A stretch of 64,000 nucleotides of DNA from an uncultured Eubacteriales bacterium (GTDB lineage Bacteria > Bacillota > Clostridia > Oscillospirales > Oscillospiraceae): the NCBI GenBank assembly GCA_900321275.1, contig ONVI01000007.1, forward strand, positions 1-64,000, in the 5' to 3' direction. Position numbers and translations under genes: made by a program. Positions within the stretch are counted from its first letter, which is position 1. Every line of letters begins with the position of its first letter. Below are positions 8,141 to 17,541 of this stretch, piece by piece. The notes below the pieces were generated by a model, which worked only from the letters and a program-made list of their open reading frames with translations, did not search any database and was not told the origin of the DNA.

Positions 8141-9439
8141 ATGAACAACAACGAAACGAAAAAAGAACGCGCGGTGCTGGCGGGGCTTGCCGCCGCGAGC
8201 ATGGACGAGCATGAGCGCTCCAGCGACGTGACGATGGAGGAGCTTGCCGCCCTCGTTGAGACCACCGGGGGCGAGACTGTGGCGACGCTGATCCAGTCGC
8301 GCCCAACGCCCGAGCCCAGAACCTTCCTCGGCGACGGCAAGGTCAAGGAACTCAAGGAGCTGATCGAAGCCAACGACTGCGACCTCGCCGTCTTCGACAA
8401 TGAGCTGTCGCCGTCCCAGATGCGCGTTTTGTCGGAGGAGCTGGGCGTCAAGGTGCTTGACCGCTCCGGCCTCATTCTGGATATCTTCGCCCAGCGGGCC
8501 AGAACCCGCGAGGGTCAGCTGCAGGTGGAGCTTGCGCAGTACAAGTACCTCCTGCCGCGCCTGACCGGCATGTGGACGCATCTGGTGCGCCAGACGGCCT
8601 CGGGCGGCTCGTCGCCCATCGGCACGCGCGGCCCCGGCGAGACGCAGCTTGAGACCGACCGCCGCCACATCCGCCGCAAGATCCAGAAGCTGGAAGAAGA
8701 GCTGGCCGAGGTGCGCAAGGTGCGCTCCACCCAGCGCCGCAAGCGGGAGAAGAACGCCATGCCCGTCGTGGCCCTCGTGGGCTACACCAACGCGGGAAAA
8801 TCCACGCTCTTAAACTGCCTGACCGGGTCGGACATCCCGGCAAACGACCGCCTGTTCGATACCCTAGACACCACCACCCGCCGCCTCAGAATCGACGAGA
8901 CGCAGGAGATCCTTTTGTCCGACACGGTGGGTTTTATCCGCAAGCTGCCGACGCATCTGATCGAGGCGTTCAAGGCGACGCTCGAAGAGCTCAGCTACGC
9001 GGACGTGCTGCTGCACGTGATCGACATCTCCAATCCCGAGTGGGCAGAGCAGGCCCGCGTGGTGGATGAGCTGATCCGCCAGCTCGGGGCCGAGGCCACA
9101 CCCTGCATCCGCGTCTACAACAAGTGCGACGCCTATTTCGGCATCCTGCCCCACGGGGAGGACACGGTCTGCATCTCGGCCAAAAGCGGCGAGGGCGCGG
9201 ATGAGCTGATCCGTCTGCTGGCCGCGCGTCTGGATAAGGGCAAGCGCCATGTGACGATCAGGCTGCCCTATTCCGCGGCGGGGCTTCTGGACAGCCTCAA
9301 CCGCGAGGCGGCGGTACTCAAAAGCGAGTATACCGAGGACGGGATCGAGGTCGAGGCCATCGTCCCGCCGGAGCTTTTCGGCAAAGTCAAGGCTTATATT
9401 CCGGGCTATGTGGAGCCCAAAGAGGAATGGGAGACATGA
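8141..9439 (+). CDS. hflX: Ribosome-associated GTPase HflX
   Basis: HflX binds and can split stalled 70S ribosomes, hydrolysing GTP. The 432-residue product has the N-terminal HflX domain (TLIQSRPTPEPRTFLGDGK, SPSQMRVLSEELGVKVLDR), the RGPGETQLETDRR linker and the G domain. G-domain motifs are GYTNAGKST (G1), DTVGFI (G3, DxxG) and NKCD (G4). The start chosen has GGAG upstream and begins MNNNETKKERAV. The frame stays open for 62 more codons upstream, but those codons are entirely repeat element A. The stop overlaps the yigZ start as ATGA, implying translational coupling. Confidence 0.95.
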   Translation: MNNNETKKERAVLAGLAAASMDEHERSSDVTMEELAALVETTGGETVATLIQSRPTPEPRTFLGDGKVKELKELIEANDCDLAVFDNELSPSQMRVLSEELGVKVLDRSGLILDIFAQRARTREGQLQVELAQYKYLLPRLTGMWTHLVRQTASGGSSPIGTRGPGETQLETDRRHIRRKIQKLEEELAEVRKVRSTQRRKREKNAMPVVALVGYTNAGKSTLLNCLTGSDIPANDRLFDTLDTTTRRLRIDETQEILLSDTVGFIRKLPTHLIEAFKATLEELSYADVLLHVIDISNPEWAEQARVVDELIRQLGAEATPCIRVYNKCDAYFGILPHGEDTVCISAKSGEGADELIRLLAARLDKGKRHVTIRLPYSAAGLLDSLNREAAVLKSEYTEDGIEVEAIVPPELFGKVKAYIPGYVEPKEEWET

Positions 9440-10062
9440 GCGAGTATTATATCCCCACCGGCCCGGGCGAGGCGGAGTTCACCGAAAAGCGCTCCCGCTT
9501 CCTCGGTCATGTCCGCATGGTCGAGACGGAGGACGAGGCCCGCGCCTTCATCGCCGAGATGAAAAAGAAATACTACGACGCCCGGCATAACTGCTGGTGC
9601 TACAGCATCAAGGACGGGCCCGAGCGCTACAGCGACGACGGCGAGCCCCAGGGCAGTGCGGGCATCCCCATGCTGGAGGTGCTGCGCCGCCAAGGCGTGA
9701 CCAACGCCGTCTGCGTTGTGACGCGCTACTTCGGCGGCGTCCTGCTCGGCACCGGCGGACTGCTGCGCGCCTATACCAGGAGCACCGCCGACGCCCTCGA
9801 GGCCGCGGGCGTTTCCGCCGTGCGCCGCTGGGTGGAGACGGAGCTGCCCTGCTCCTACGCCCAGATGGAAAAGCTCAAGCTCGAAGCCGCCGCCGCGGGC
9901 GGGATCGTCGAGGACGTGGAGTACGGCGCGGGCGTCACGCTCAAGGTGCTGGTGCCGGAGGAGCAGAGCGAAACCTTCGCCGCCCGCATCTTTGACCAGA
10001 CCGCCGGCAGCGTCAAGGTCCGCGTCACGGGCGAGAGCTTCCGCGCCGTCCCGCTGCGGTGA
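9436..10062 (+). CDS. yigZ: YigZ/IMPACT family protein
   Basis: A 208-residue cytoplasmic protein of the YigZ/YvyE/IMPACT family. The signature region is present: FTEKRSRFLGHV, then ARHNCWCYSI and YSDDGEPQGSAGIPML, and VVTRYFGGVLLGTGGLLRAY. A second small domain (UPF0029 C-terminal type) follows. The family is thought to act in translation or stress responses through a ribosomal-protein-S5-like fold; the bacterial role is not well defined. The start overlapping the hflX stop is preferred: AGAGGA lies nine bases upstream of it, whereas an in-frame ATG nine bases earlier abuts that box directly. Confidence 0.9.
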   Translation: MSEYYIPTGPGEAEFTEKRSRFLGHVRMVETEDEARAFIAEMKKKYYDARHNCWCYSIKDGPERYSDDGEPQGSAGIPMLEVLRRQGVTNAVCVVTRYFGGVLLGTGGLLRAYTRSTADALEAAGVSAVRRWVETELPCSYAQMEKLKLEAAAAGGIVEDVEYGAGVTLKVLVPEEQSETFAARIFDQTAGSVKVRVTGESFRAVPLR

Positions 10063-10104
10063 CAAATCCGGCAGGTTTGCCATTATGCGGCGGTGCATTT
10101 TTTC

Positions 10105-10133
10105 TTGCATAACACAACCTGAAATGATAGTAT
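10105..10133 (+). promoter_or_regulatory. Candidate sigma-A promoter for the mini LRR protein
   Basis: TTGCAT and TAGTAT are separated by 17 bases, about 55 bases before the start of the small secreted protein. Confidence 0.45.
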
Positions 10134-10188
10134 GAAATAAACAGTTTTTACCATACGACCCTTTGATTTGAATTCTCGGAGGAACATG

Positions 10189-10392
10189 ATGAAAGCACTG
10201 CGTTTTGCTTTTATTCTGCTGCTTTGCCTTGGCGTTTTCCTCTGCCTGGGTGCCGCCGCCTGTGCGGAACCCGCCGTGATCGACCCCGCCGCCTTTGACG
10301 GCGTGACCGGACTCACAATCATCGCCCCCGGTGGCAGCACGGCGGAGACCTTCGCTGCTGCCCATGGCTTCGACTTCATGCCCGCCGCGTGA
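10189..10392 (+). CDS. Tiny secreted protein resembling a single BspA-type LRR cap
   Basis: A 67-residue product with a clear signal peptide (MKALRF, hydrophobic core, likely cut near ACA-E around residue 25). A 40-residue mature part follows. Its segment IDPAAFDGVTGLTIIAPGGS and the ending AETFAAAHGFDF resemble the last repeat of BspA/LRR_5 surface proteins, where AF...LTI..P.GS.AE.YA is typical. GGAGG lies six bases before the second of two adjacent ATGs. It may be a remnant of a larger LRR surface protein or a genuine mini-protein. Expression is unproven, but the promoter, ribosome site and signal peptide all fit. Confidence 0.6.
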   Translation: MKALRFAFILLLCLGVFLCLGAAACAEPAVIDPAAFDGVTGLTIIAPGGSTAETFAAAHGFDFMPAA

Positions 10393-10419
10393 TAAACAGA
10401 TGAGTATCGGCTTGTGAAC

Positions 10420-10525
10420 TTGCCTCCCCCAGCCGCGAAGCGGCGTTTTGGGGGAGGTGTCACGAAATGACGGAGAGGACCCCTCTCAGTCCCCGGTGTG
10501 CGCACTGGTTCCTCGCAATGACGGG
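10420..10525. repeat. Interspersed repeat, family A-like, divergent copy 2
   Basis: Starts TGCCTCCCCC and pairs with GGGGGAGGTGTCA around a GCCGCGAAGCGGC hairpin. It is followed by GACGGAGAGGACCCCTCTCAGTC and a CGCAATGACGGGG tail. This is the same compositional type as the other A copies but with different inner sequence. Together with the next repeat it fills most of the 471-base gap before dgt, which holds no credible gene. Confidence 0.6.
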
Positions 10526-10604
10526 GTTAGAGGATGAATGCCCGTGCCCTGCAAAATTTTTTCTGGGTATCGGGTTTATTCAGCAAACAACCAACATGCA
10601 CACC

Positions 10605-10715
10605 GTAGGGGCCGTTCACGAACGGCCCGGCAGTACACGGTCGGTTTTTCGGATTCGCCTGGGCGCATTCGCCGGACGCGGCCTCTGCCGCCGGGCGATT
10701 CGTGAATCGCCCCTA
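10605..10715. repeat. Interspersed palindromic repeat, family B copy 1
   Basis: Bounded by GTAGGGGCCGTTCACGAACGG and CGATTCGTGAATCGCCCCTAC, which are imperfect inverted terminal repeats. The GTAGGGGC/GCCCCTAC ends recur at about 59028-59107 with a different core. No coding capacity is seen. Confidence 0.75.
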
Positions 10716-10804
10716 CAGTCATACAGGGAACCCTGCTGTGTCAAACCGATACCCCCAAAAAAGATTTTTCAAAAAAATAAAGGGAAATAAGAATTTGCGT
10801 CGTA

Positions 10805-10838
10805 TAAGAGTAAGGGAAGGAAAAATCCCTTGCTCTTA
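10805..10838 (+). other. Stem-loop in the dgt leader
   Basis: TAAGAGTAAGGGA pairs with TCCCTTGCTCTTA (one mismatch) around an 8-base A-rich loop, 25 bases before the dgt start. There is no strong T-run on this strand, so it could be a weak terminator, an attenuator or an mRNA-stabilising hairpin. Confidence 0.5.
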
Positions 10839-10863
10839 TGTCTTTCAAAAGGCGGTGAAGCGC

Positions 10864-11868
10864 ATGTCCTGTCCGAGAGAGGAGAGAGAACAACTTGAAC
10901 GCATGATCGTCGGCCCCTACGGGGTGCTGGCGGTGAATACGCGCGGCCGAATGGAACCGGAGCCGGAGTGCGAGATCCGCACCTGCTTTCAGCGGGACGT
11001 GGACCGCATCACGCATTCCAAATCCTTCCGCCGCCTCAAGCACAAGACGCAGGTCTTCCTGCGCCCGGAGGGGGATCACTACCGCACGCGCCTGACCCAC
11101 ACGCTGGAGGTCACGCGCCTTGCCCGAACCGTCGCCCGCGCGCTGGGACTGAACGAGGATCTGGCGGAAGCCATCGGTCTCGGCCACGATCTGGGCCACA
11201 CGCCTTTCGGCCACGCGGGGGAGCGGGCGCTGAACGTGATCTATCCCGGCGGCTTCAAGCACTATGAGCAGAGCCTGCGCGTGGTGGACGTGCTTGAGCG
11301 CGACGGAAAGGGGCTCAACCTCTGCTATGAGACGCGCATCGGCATCCTCAACCACACCTATGGAAAACCGGACGATACACGCGAGGCCACCTGTGTGCGC
11401 CTGTGCGACCGCATCGCCTACATAAACCACGATCTGGACGACTCCATCCGCGCCGGGATCATCCGCGCCGACGCCGTGCCCGAACGCATCCGCGAGGACT
11501 GCGGGGAGCGCAACAGCGAGCGCATCAACGCCCTCGTCTCCGACCTCATCCGCAACAGTACGGACGGCGTTTTGAAAATGTCGCCCCGGATGCAGCAGAC
11601 CTTTGACTTCTTCCACCGCTACATGTATTCCGACGTGTACACCAACCCCCTCGCCAAGGGAGAAGAGGACAAGGTGCAGGGCATCCTGGAGGGACTGTAC
11701 AAATATTATGTAAACTACCCGGAGAAAATGCCCGAGGAGCTCCACGCCATCGCCGACCGCGAGGGCAGAGACCGCGCCGCGGTGGACTATATCTCCGGCA
11801 TGACCGACGGCTACGCCGTGGAGAAGTTCGAGGAAATCTATATCCCGTTCGCCTGGACGGTGAAATAA
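10864..11868 (+). CDS. dgt: dGTP triphosphohydrolase-like HD-domain protein
   Basis: A 334-residue HD-superfamily phosphohydrolase of the dGTPase type. These enzymes hydrolyse dNTPs to the nucleoside and triphosphate. The family signature RDVDRITHSKSFRRLKHKTQVF is followed by the metal-binding His of YRTRLTHTLEV and the HD pair in GLGHDLGHTPFGH. The C-terminal ISGMTDGYA motif is also standard. The start at MSCPREE gives the usual family length and has AAGGCGGTG upstream. An open extension upstream runs into the leader stem-loop and repeat B and is not protein-like. In Clostridia this gene commonly precedes dnaG and rpoD, as here. Confidence 0.92.
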   Translation: MSCPREEREQLERMIVGPYGVLAVNTRGRMEPEPECEIRTCFQRDVDRITHSKSFRRLKHKTQVFLRPEGDHYRTRLTHTLEVTRLARTVARALGLNEDLAEAIGLGHDLGHTPFGHAGERALNVIYPGGFKHYEQSLRVVDVLERDGKGLNLCYETRIGILNHTYGKPDDTREATCVRLCDRIAYINHDLDDSIRAGIIRADAVPERIREDCGERNSERINALVSDLIRNSTDGVLKMSPRMQQTFDFFHRYMYSDVYTNPLAKGEEDKVQGILEGLYKYYVNYPEKMPEELHAIADREGRDRAAVDYISGMTDGYAVEKFEEIYIPFAWTVK

Positions 11869-11871
11869 ATC

Positions 11872-12074
11872 TGCCTCCCTTTTTGAGGGAGGATAGCGAC
11901 GCGCAAAAAACGCGCGACGAACATAGCTTGCTGTCATCCGGCGTCTCCCGCAAGCCGGATGACAGAAGAAGTCAACGTGCGTCTCTTTGAGCGCTCAGAA
12001 CGATGGACTTTGACTCCCTCAGTCACGGCGCTTGCGGGGGACGCGCCGCGACAGCTCCCTCGGAGAGGGAGCCA
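11872..12074. repeat. Interspersed palindromic repeat, family A copy 3
   Basis: A composite element filling the dgt-dnaG gap. It opens with CCTCCCTTTTTGAGGGAGG and contains GTCATCCGGCGTCTCCCGCAAGCCGGATGAC. It closes with GACTCCCTCAGTCACGGCGC and GACAGCTCCCTCGGAGAGGGAGCC. The closing half is nearly identical to the copy at about 36098-36208 in reverse orientation. Confidence 0.85.
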
Positions 12075-12091
12075 AAGAGGCAGGTGATTGA

Positions 12092-13834
12092 ATGGCGATC
12101 CCGGAAAAGTTCATACAGGATCTGGTGGACCGTTCGGACATCGTGGATGTGGTGTCGGGCTATGTGCGCTTATCGAAACGCAGTGGGGCCAACATGTTCG
12201 GCCTCTGCCCGTTCCACAGCGAGAAAACGCCATCCTTCTCCGTCTCGCCGGACAAGCAGATCTATCACTGCTTCGGCTGCGGCAAGGGCGGCGGGGTCAT
12301 CAGCTTTATCATGGAGATCGAAAACCTCTCCTATCCCGAAGCGGTGGCCTTCCTTGCCAAACGTGCCGGGATGCAGATGCCGGAGGAGACCGACAGCGCC
12401 GAGGGGCGAAAGCGTGCACGGATGCTGGCGCTCAACAAAGACGCGGCGCGCTGGTTTTACGCGCAGCTCTCGCAGCCCGCGGGAGCGCCCGCGGTGGCCT
12501 ATATACAAAAGCGCGGCATCTCGCCGGCCATGGTCAAAAACTTCGGTCTCGGCGCCGCGCCCGACACCTGGGACGGCCTCCGCGACGCCATGCGCGAAAA
12601 GGGCTACACGGAGAATGAGCTCTTCGACGCGGGCCTCGTGAAACGCGGCAGACAGGGCGGCTTTTACGACGCCTTTCGCAACCGCCTCATGTTTCCCGTC
12701 ATCGACGTGCGCGGGAACGTGATCGGCTTTTCGGGCCGCATCCTCGGCGACGGGGAGCCGAAATACCTCAACAGCCCCGAAACGCTCGTTTTTAACAAAA
12801 GCCGGAACCTTTTTGCCCTGAATCTGGCTAAAAAATCAAAAAGCGGATATATCATTTTATCAGAGGGCAATATAGACGTGGTCAGTCTGCATCAGGCGGG
12901 CTTCGACTCTGCGGTGGCGTCGCTCGGCACCTCGCTCACGCCGGAGCAGGCGCGGCTCATCTCGCGCTATACCAACGAGGTCATCATCGCCTACGATAAC
13001 GACGGCGCGGGCCTCAAGGCCTCCCAGCGGGCCATCGGGATTATGGAAAAGCTGGACATCAAGGTGCGCGTCCTGCGCTTGAACGGCGCAAAGGACCCGG
13101 ACGAGTATATCAAAACCAAAGGCCCCGAGGCCTTCCGCAAGCTTTTGGAGGGCTCGGAAAACCAGATGGATTACCGATTGCGTGCGATCCGGGAGAAGTA
13201 CGATCTCAGCGTCACGGAGCAGAAGTCTGATTACCTCCGCGAAGCGGTGGAGCTTCTGGCAAGACTCCCGGACGAAGTGCGGCGTCAGGTCTACGCGATG
13301 GATCTGGCGCGGGAGCTGGGGCTTCCCTCCGACGTTATTGTAGCCGATGTGGAGCGGCGGCGTGACCGGCTTGTCAAAAGCATGTTCAAGCAGACGCAGA
13401 AGCAGCAGACCCAGCCGGAAAAGCAGCTGCAGCCCCCGACGAGGGAACTGCGCTACGACGATCCGGCCTCCGCCGCGGCGGAGGAGGGGATCATCCGGCT
13501 GCTGTATCTTGAACCGTCCCTGATCTCCACGCCGGGACTGCCCCCGCCGGAGGAATTTTCCGCCCCCGGACTCGGGCGCATCTACGGCGCGCTGCGGAAA
13601 CGGATCGAAAAAGGGCAGAGCGTGAGCACCGATCATCTGGCCGGGGAGCTCACGGGGGACGAGCTGGGACTGCTCGTCGCCATCCTGCAAAAACCGGAGA
13701 CGCTCAGCCGAAGCCGGCAGAGCATCGCCGATTACATAACAAAAATAAACGAACAGAAACAACTGCGCTCCGGCGGCACCGATCTCATGGCGCTGCGGGA
13801 TCAGCTCAAAAAGAAAAAAGGATATGAGGGATAA
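12092..13834 (+). CDS. dnaG: DNA primase
   Basis: DnaG synthesises RNA primers at replication forks. The 580-residue protein has the CHC2 zinc finger (C39, H42, C60, C63: CPFH then CFGC), the primase catalytic core, and a TOPRIM domain. The TOPRIM has the acidic ILSEGNIDVV motif and the DxD-type AYDNDGAG. A C-terminal helicase-interaction region follows after a Gln-rich linker (about 430-450). An AGAGG box precedes the ATG at a slightly long distance. It is separated from rpoD by only three bases, so they form the classic dnaG-rpoD operon. Confidence 0.97.
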   Translation: MAIPEKFIQDLVDRSDIVDVVSGYVRLSKRSGANMFGLCPFHSEKTPSFSVSPDKQIYHCFGCGKGGGVISFIMEIENLSYPEAVAFLAKRAGMQMPEETDSAEGRKRARMLALNKDAARWFYAQLSQPAGAPAVAYIQKRGISPAMVKNFGLGAAPDTWDGLRDAMREKGYTENELFDAGLVKRGRQGGFYDAFRNRLMFPVIDVRGNVIGFSGRILGDGEPKYLNSPETLVFNKSRNLFALNLAKKSKSGYIILSEGNIDVVSLHQAGFDSAVASLGTSLTPEQARLISRYTNEVIIAYDNDGAGLKASQRAIGIMEKLDIKVRVLRLNGAKDPDEYIKTKGPEAFRKLLEGSENQMDYRLRAIREKYDLSVTEQKSDYLREAVELLARLPDEVRRQVYAMDLARELGLPSDVIVADVERRRDRLVKSMFKQTQKQQTQPEKQLQPPTRELRYDDPASAAAEEGIIRLLYLEPSLISTPGLPPPEEFSAPGLGRIYGALRKRIEKGQSVSTDHLAGELTGDELGLLVAILQKPETLSRSRQSIADYITKINEQKQLRSGGTDLMALRDQLKKKKGYEG

Positions 13835-13837
13835 GAC

Positions 13838-15094
<1,257 letters not shown>

Positions 15095-15145
15095 GCGGAG
15101 AGGGGAAGCGTTACGCCCTCTCACTTATCGCCGCAGGCGGTGCTG

Positions 15146-15171
15146 ACAGCTTCCCCATAGGGGAGCCAAAA
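15146..15171. repeat. Fragment of family A repeat
   Basis: CTGACAGCTTCCCCATAGGGGAGCC matches the closing arm of the A elements (GACAGCTCCCT...AGGGAGCC) but stands alone between rpoD and the aminotransferase. Confidence 0.5.
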
Positions 15172-15185
15172 CAGGAGAATCACAG

Positions 15186-16379
15186 ATGAAATACGACTTT
15201 ACCACTGTTCTCGACCGCGCGGGGCATGACTGCCTTGCGGCGGATAAAATCCCCTTTGACGACGTAAAGCCCGACCCGGGCTTCGACGTGATCCCCATGT
15301 GGGTTGCGGACATGTCCTTTCCCACCGCGCCCCCGATTCTGGACGCGATCAGAAAGCGCATGGAGATGCCGAACTTCGGCTATTTCGAGCTGCCGGAGCT
15401 CTACTACGACACCATCATCAACTGGCACAAAACCCGCAACGGCGCAGAGGGACTGGAACCGAAGCACATTGGCTATGAAAACGGCGTGCTGGGCGGCCTG
15501 AGCTCCGCACTCCAGGCTTTCACCGCGCCGGGCGAAAAGCTGCTCGTCCACTCCCCGACCTATGTGGGCTTTACCCACACCTTCCATGATACCGGCCGCA
15601 TCGCCGTCCATTCGCCTCTCGTGCGCGACGCCGACGGGATCTGGCGCATGGACTACGAGGACATGAACCGCAAAATGCAGGAAAACGAGATCCACTTCGC
15701 CGTGTTCTGCTCCCCGCACAACCCCAGCGGCAGAGTCTGGGAGCGCTGGGAGATCGAGAAGGCCATGGAGGTCTGCAAGGCCAACGACTGCATCGTGATC
15801 TCCGATGAGATCTGGTCGGACATCATCATGCCCGGCTATTGCCACATCCCGACCCAAAGCGTGAGCGAGGACGCGAAGCAGCGCACCGTTGCCCTCTACG
15901 CGCCGAGCAAGACCTTCTCACTGGCGGGTCTCGTCGGCTCCTACCATGTGGTCTACAACGACGCCCTGCGCGACCGTATCCGGCGCCGCGGGACGGTCAG
16001 CCACTATAACGATCCCAACATCCTTTCGGTTCACGCCCTCATCGGCGCCTACCGTGACAGCGCCGACTGGTGCGACGAGATGATCCAGGTCATTGACGGG
16101 AACCTTACATACGCCTGCGACTTCATCCGGGATCATTTTCCCGGCGTTGCGGTCATGCGCCCGCAGGGGACGTACATGCTCTACCTGGACTGCGGCGAGT
16201 GGTGCAGGGAGCACGGCGTCAACATTAAGCAGCTGCAAAAGCGCGGCGTGCGCTGCGGCGTGATCTGGCAGGACGGCGAGGCATTCATGCTCCCGAACAC
16301 GATCCGCATGAACCTGGCCCTGCCGAAGTCCCGCCTCATCGAGGCGATGGAGCGGCTGAGAAAGTACGCGTTTGTGTAA
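15186..16379 (+). CDS. PatB/MalY-type PLP-dependent aminotransferase/C-S lyase
   Basis: A 397-residue fold-type I PLP enzyme of the MalY/PatB subfamily, which usually acts as a cystathionine beta-lyase and sometimes as an aminotransferase. Family marks are the opening IPMWVADMSFPTAPPILDA, the NPSGRVW loop, the DEIWSDI PLP-aspartate segment and the Schiff-base lysine in APSKTFSLAGL. A late RMNLALPKS arginine binds the substrate carboxylate. AGGAGA lies nine bases before the ATG. It ends before a strong terminator shared with the convergent ABC operon. A role in methionine/cysteine metabolism is inferred from the subfamily. Confidence 0.9.
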   Translation: MKYDFTTVLDRAGHDCLAADKIPFDDVKPDPGFDVIPMWVADMSFPTAPPILDAIRKRMEMPNFGYFELPELYYDTIINWHKTRNGAEGLEPKHIGYENGVLGGLSSALQAFTAPGEKLLVHSPTYVGFTHTFHDTGRIAVHSPLVRDADGIWRMDYEDMNRKMQENEIHFAVFCSPHNPSGRVWERWEIEKAMEVCKANDCIVISDEIWSDIIMPGYCHIPTQSVSEDAKQRTVALYAPSKTFSLAGLVGSYHVVYNDALRDRIRRRGTVSHYNDPNILSVHALIGAYRDSADWCDEMIQVIDGNLTYACDFIRDHFPGVAVMRPQGTYMLYLDCGEWCREHGVNIKQLQKRGVRCGVIWQDGEAFMLPNTIRMNLALPKSRLIEAMERLRKYAFV

Positions 16380-16393
16380 TAGCGAATAAATAA

Positions 16394-16434
16394 AAACGAG
16401 GCTGGCCCTGAACAAAATTCGGGTCAGCCTCGTT
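16394..16434. terminator. Rho-independent terminator between convergent units
   Basis: AAACGAGGCTGGCCC pairs with GGGTCAGCCTCGTTT (one mismatch). On the leftward strand it is followed by TTTTTATTTATT, so it is a strong end for the 20-kb cobalamin operon. On the rightward strand the T-run is short but may still serve the aminotransferase gene. Confidence 0.85.
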
Positions 16435-17541
16435 TCATCCGATTTCATCCATTCCGCGCAGCATCCCGCGCTTCCCGGCATATTCCAGCAACCGCCGGTT
16501 TTCCCGGTTGACGCTGCCGAAGCCTGTCGTGCAGACGGCGTATTCACAGGAAGCCAAAACCTTCAGCGCTTCGTCTGCCCGCGCGGCGCTCACCGGCTCG
16601 TTAGCCCTGTCGGTGATGACTTGTACCCCAAGCGCTTTGGCCGTCGGCGTGTCCAGATCGTTCTCCGGCAGGACGCCTGCCGCAAAGGGGATGCCCAAAC
16701 GCTGCAAAAGCCGGTAGACCGGGATGCCGCTGCCGCCCCCGCCGATGACGAAGACCTGCGGCGCGCCTTCCATACGCCCGGCCTCCGCCGTCCCGGCGAG
16801 AGCGTCATAGCTTCCGCGCGCAAGACCGTAAAGCCGCTCGATATACCCGCCGGAAAAAATCTCCTCCGGGCTTCCCGCACGGTCGACGCGCCCGTCGCGG
16901 ATGCACAGGAGCCGATCCGCAAAACGCTGGGCAAGCTCCAGCTCGTGCATGCTCATGACGACGGCAAGCTGCCGCTCCCGCACAAGCTCCCGCAGGAGCT
17001 GCAGGAAGTCCAGCTTGTGACGGATATCGAGAAAAGAAGTCGGCTCGTCCAGAATAAGCAGGCGCGGCTCCTGACACAGCGCCCTCGCCAGCAGCACCCG
17101 CTGTCGCTGCCCGTCGCTGAGATGGGTGAAGTCCGTGTCGGCAAGCTCTGATACGCCGACCTTTTCCATGCTCTCCCGCACAACGCGCCGATCCTCTTCG
17201 GAGAGAATCCCGAGCCGCCCCGTGTACGGATAGCGCCCGGCGGCGACAACCTCCGCGCTTTTCATAAGCTCCGGCTCCGGCCGCCCGGTCAGCATGGCGG
17301 CGGAGCGTCTGGCAAGCTCGCGCTCGGAATACGTCCGCAGTTCTTTCCCTTCCAGATACACCGCGCCCGCCGTTGGGGGAAGCAGACGGAGCAGCGTTTT
17401 GAGCAGCGTGGATTTGCCCGCGCCGTTCGGCCCGATGAGGCATAAAATCTGCCCCGGCTCGGCAGAAAGCGCAATGTCGGAAACCACCGTCCTGTCTCCG
17501 TAGCCGACGGAGAGCTTGTCCGTATACAGAAGTTCACTCAT
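16435..17541 (-). CDS. FecE/BtuD-type ABC ATPase with extra C-terminal Rossmann-like domain
   Basis: The ATPase of an iron-chelate/cobalamin-type importer, 368 aa. Residues 1-255 form a standard ATPase: Walker A GPNGAGKST, signature LSDGQRQR, Walker B LLILDEPTS and the H-loop MSMHE. About 110 further residues form a separate domain starting VFVIGGGGSGIPVYRLL, with a glycine-rich nucleotide-binding look, and containing PFAAGVLPENDLDTP. Typical FecE/BtuD proteins stop at about 255-265 aa. The start MSELLYTD overlaps the permease stop as ATGA; an open extension upstream is the permease read in another frame. It is the last gene of the cobalamin operon. Confidence 0.9.
   Translation of the reverse strand: MSELLYTDKLSVGYGDRTVVSDIALSAEPGQILCLIGPNGAGKSTLLKTLLRLLPPTAGAVYLEGKELRTYSERELARRSAAMLTGRPEPELMKSAEVVAAGRYPYTGRLGILSEEDRRVVRESMEKVGVSELADTDFTHLSDGQRQRVLLARALCQEPRLLILDEPTSFLDIRHKLDFLQLLRELVRERQLAVVMSMHELELAQRFADRLLCIRDGRVDRAGSPEEIFSGGYIERLYGLARGSYDALAGTAEAGRMEGAPQVFVIGGGGSGIPVYRLLQRLGIPFAAGVLPENDLDTPTAKALGVQVITDRANEPVSAARADEALKVLASCEYAVCTTGFGSVNRENRRLLEYAGKRGMLRGMDEIG

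Noticed and set aside
10467..10790. Possible 107-residue protein between the mini LRR gene and dgt
   Set aside because: It lies across repeats A and B, has no ribosome site and its sequence is read-through of repeat DNA.
15095..15185. Possible strong terminator after rpoD
   Set aside because: GAGAGGGG and CCCTCTC can pair loosely, but no T-run follows and the stretch is better explained as a repeat fragment.
16394..16434. A second riboswitch near the ABC genes
   Set aside because: The structure is a simple terminator stem; no B12-box or GGTG core is present, and the ABC genes lie at the end of the operon, not the start.
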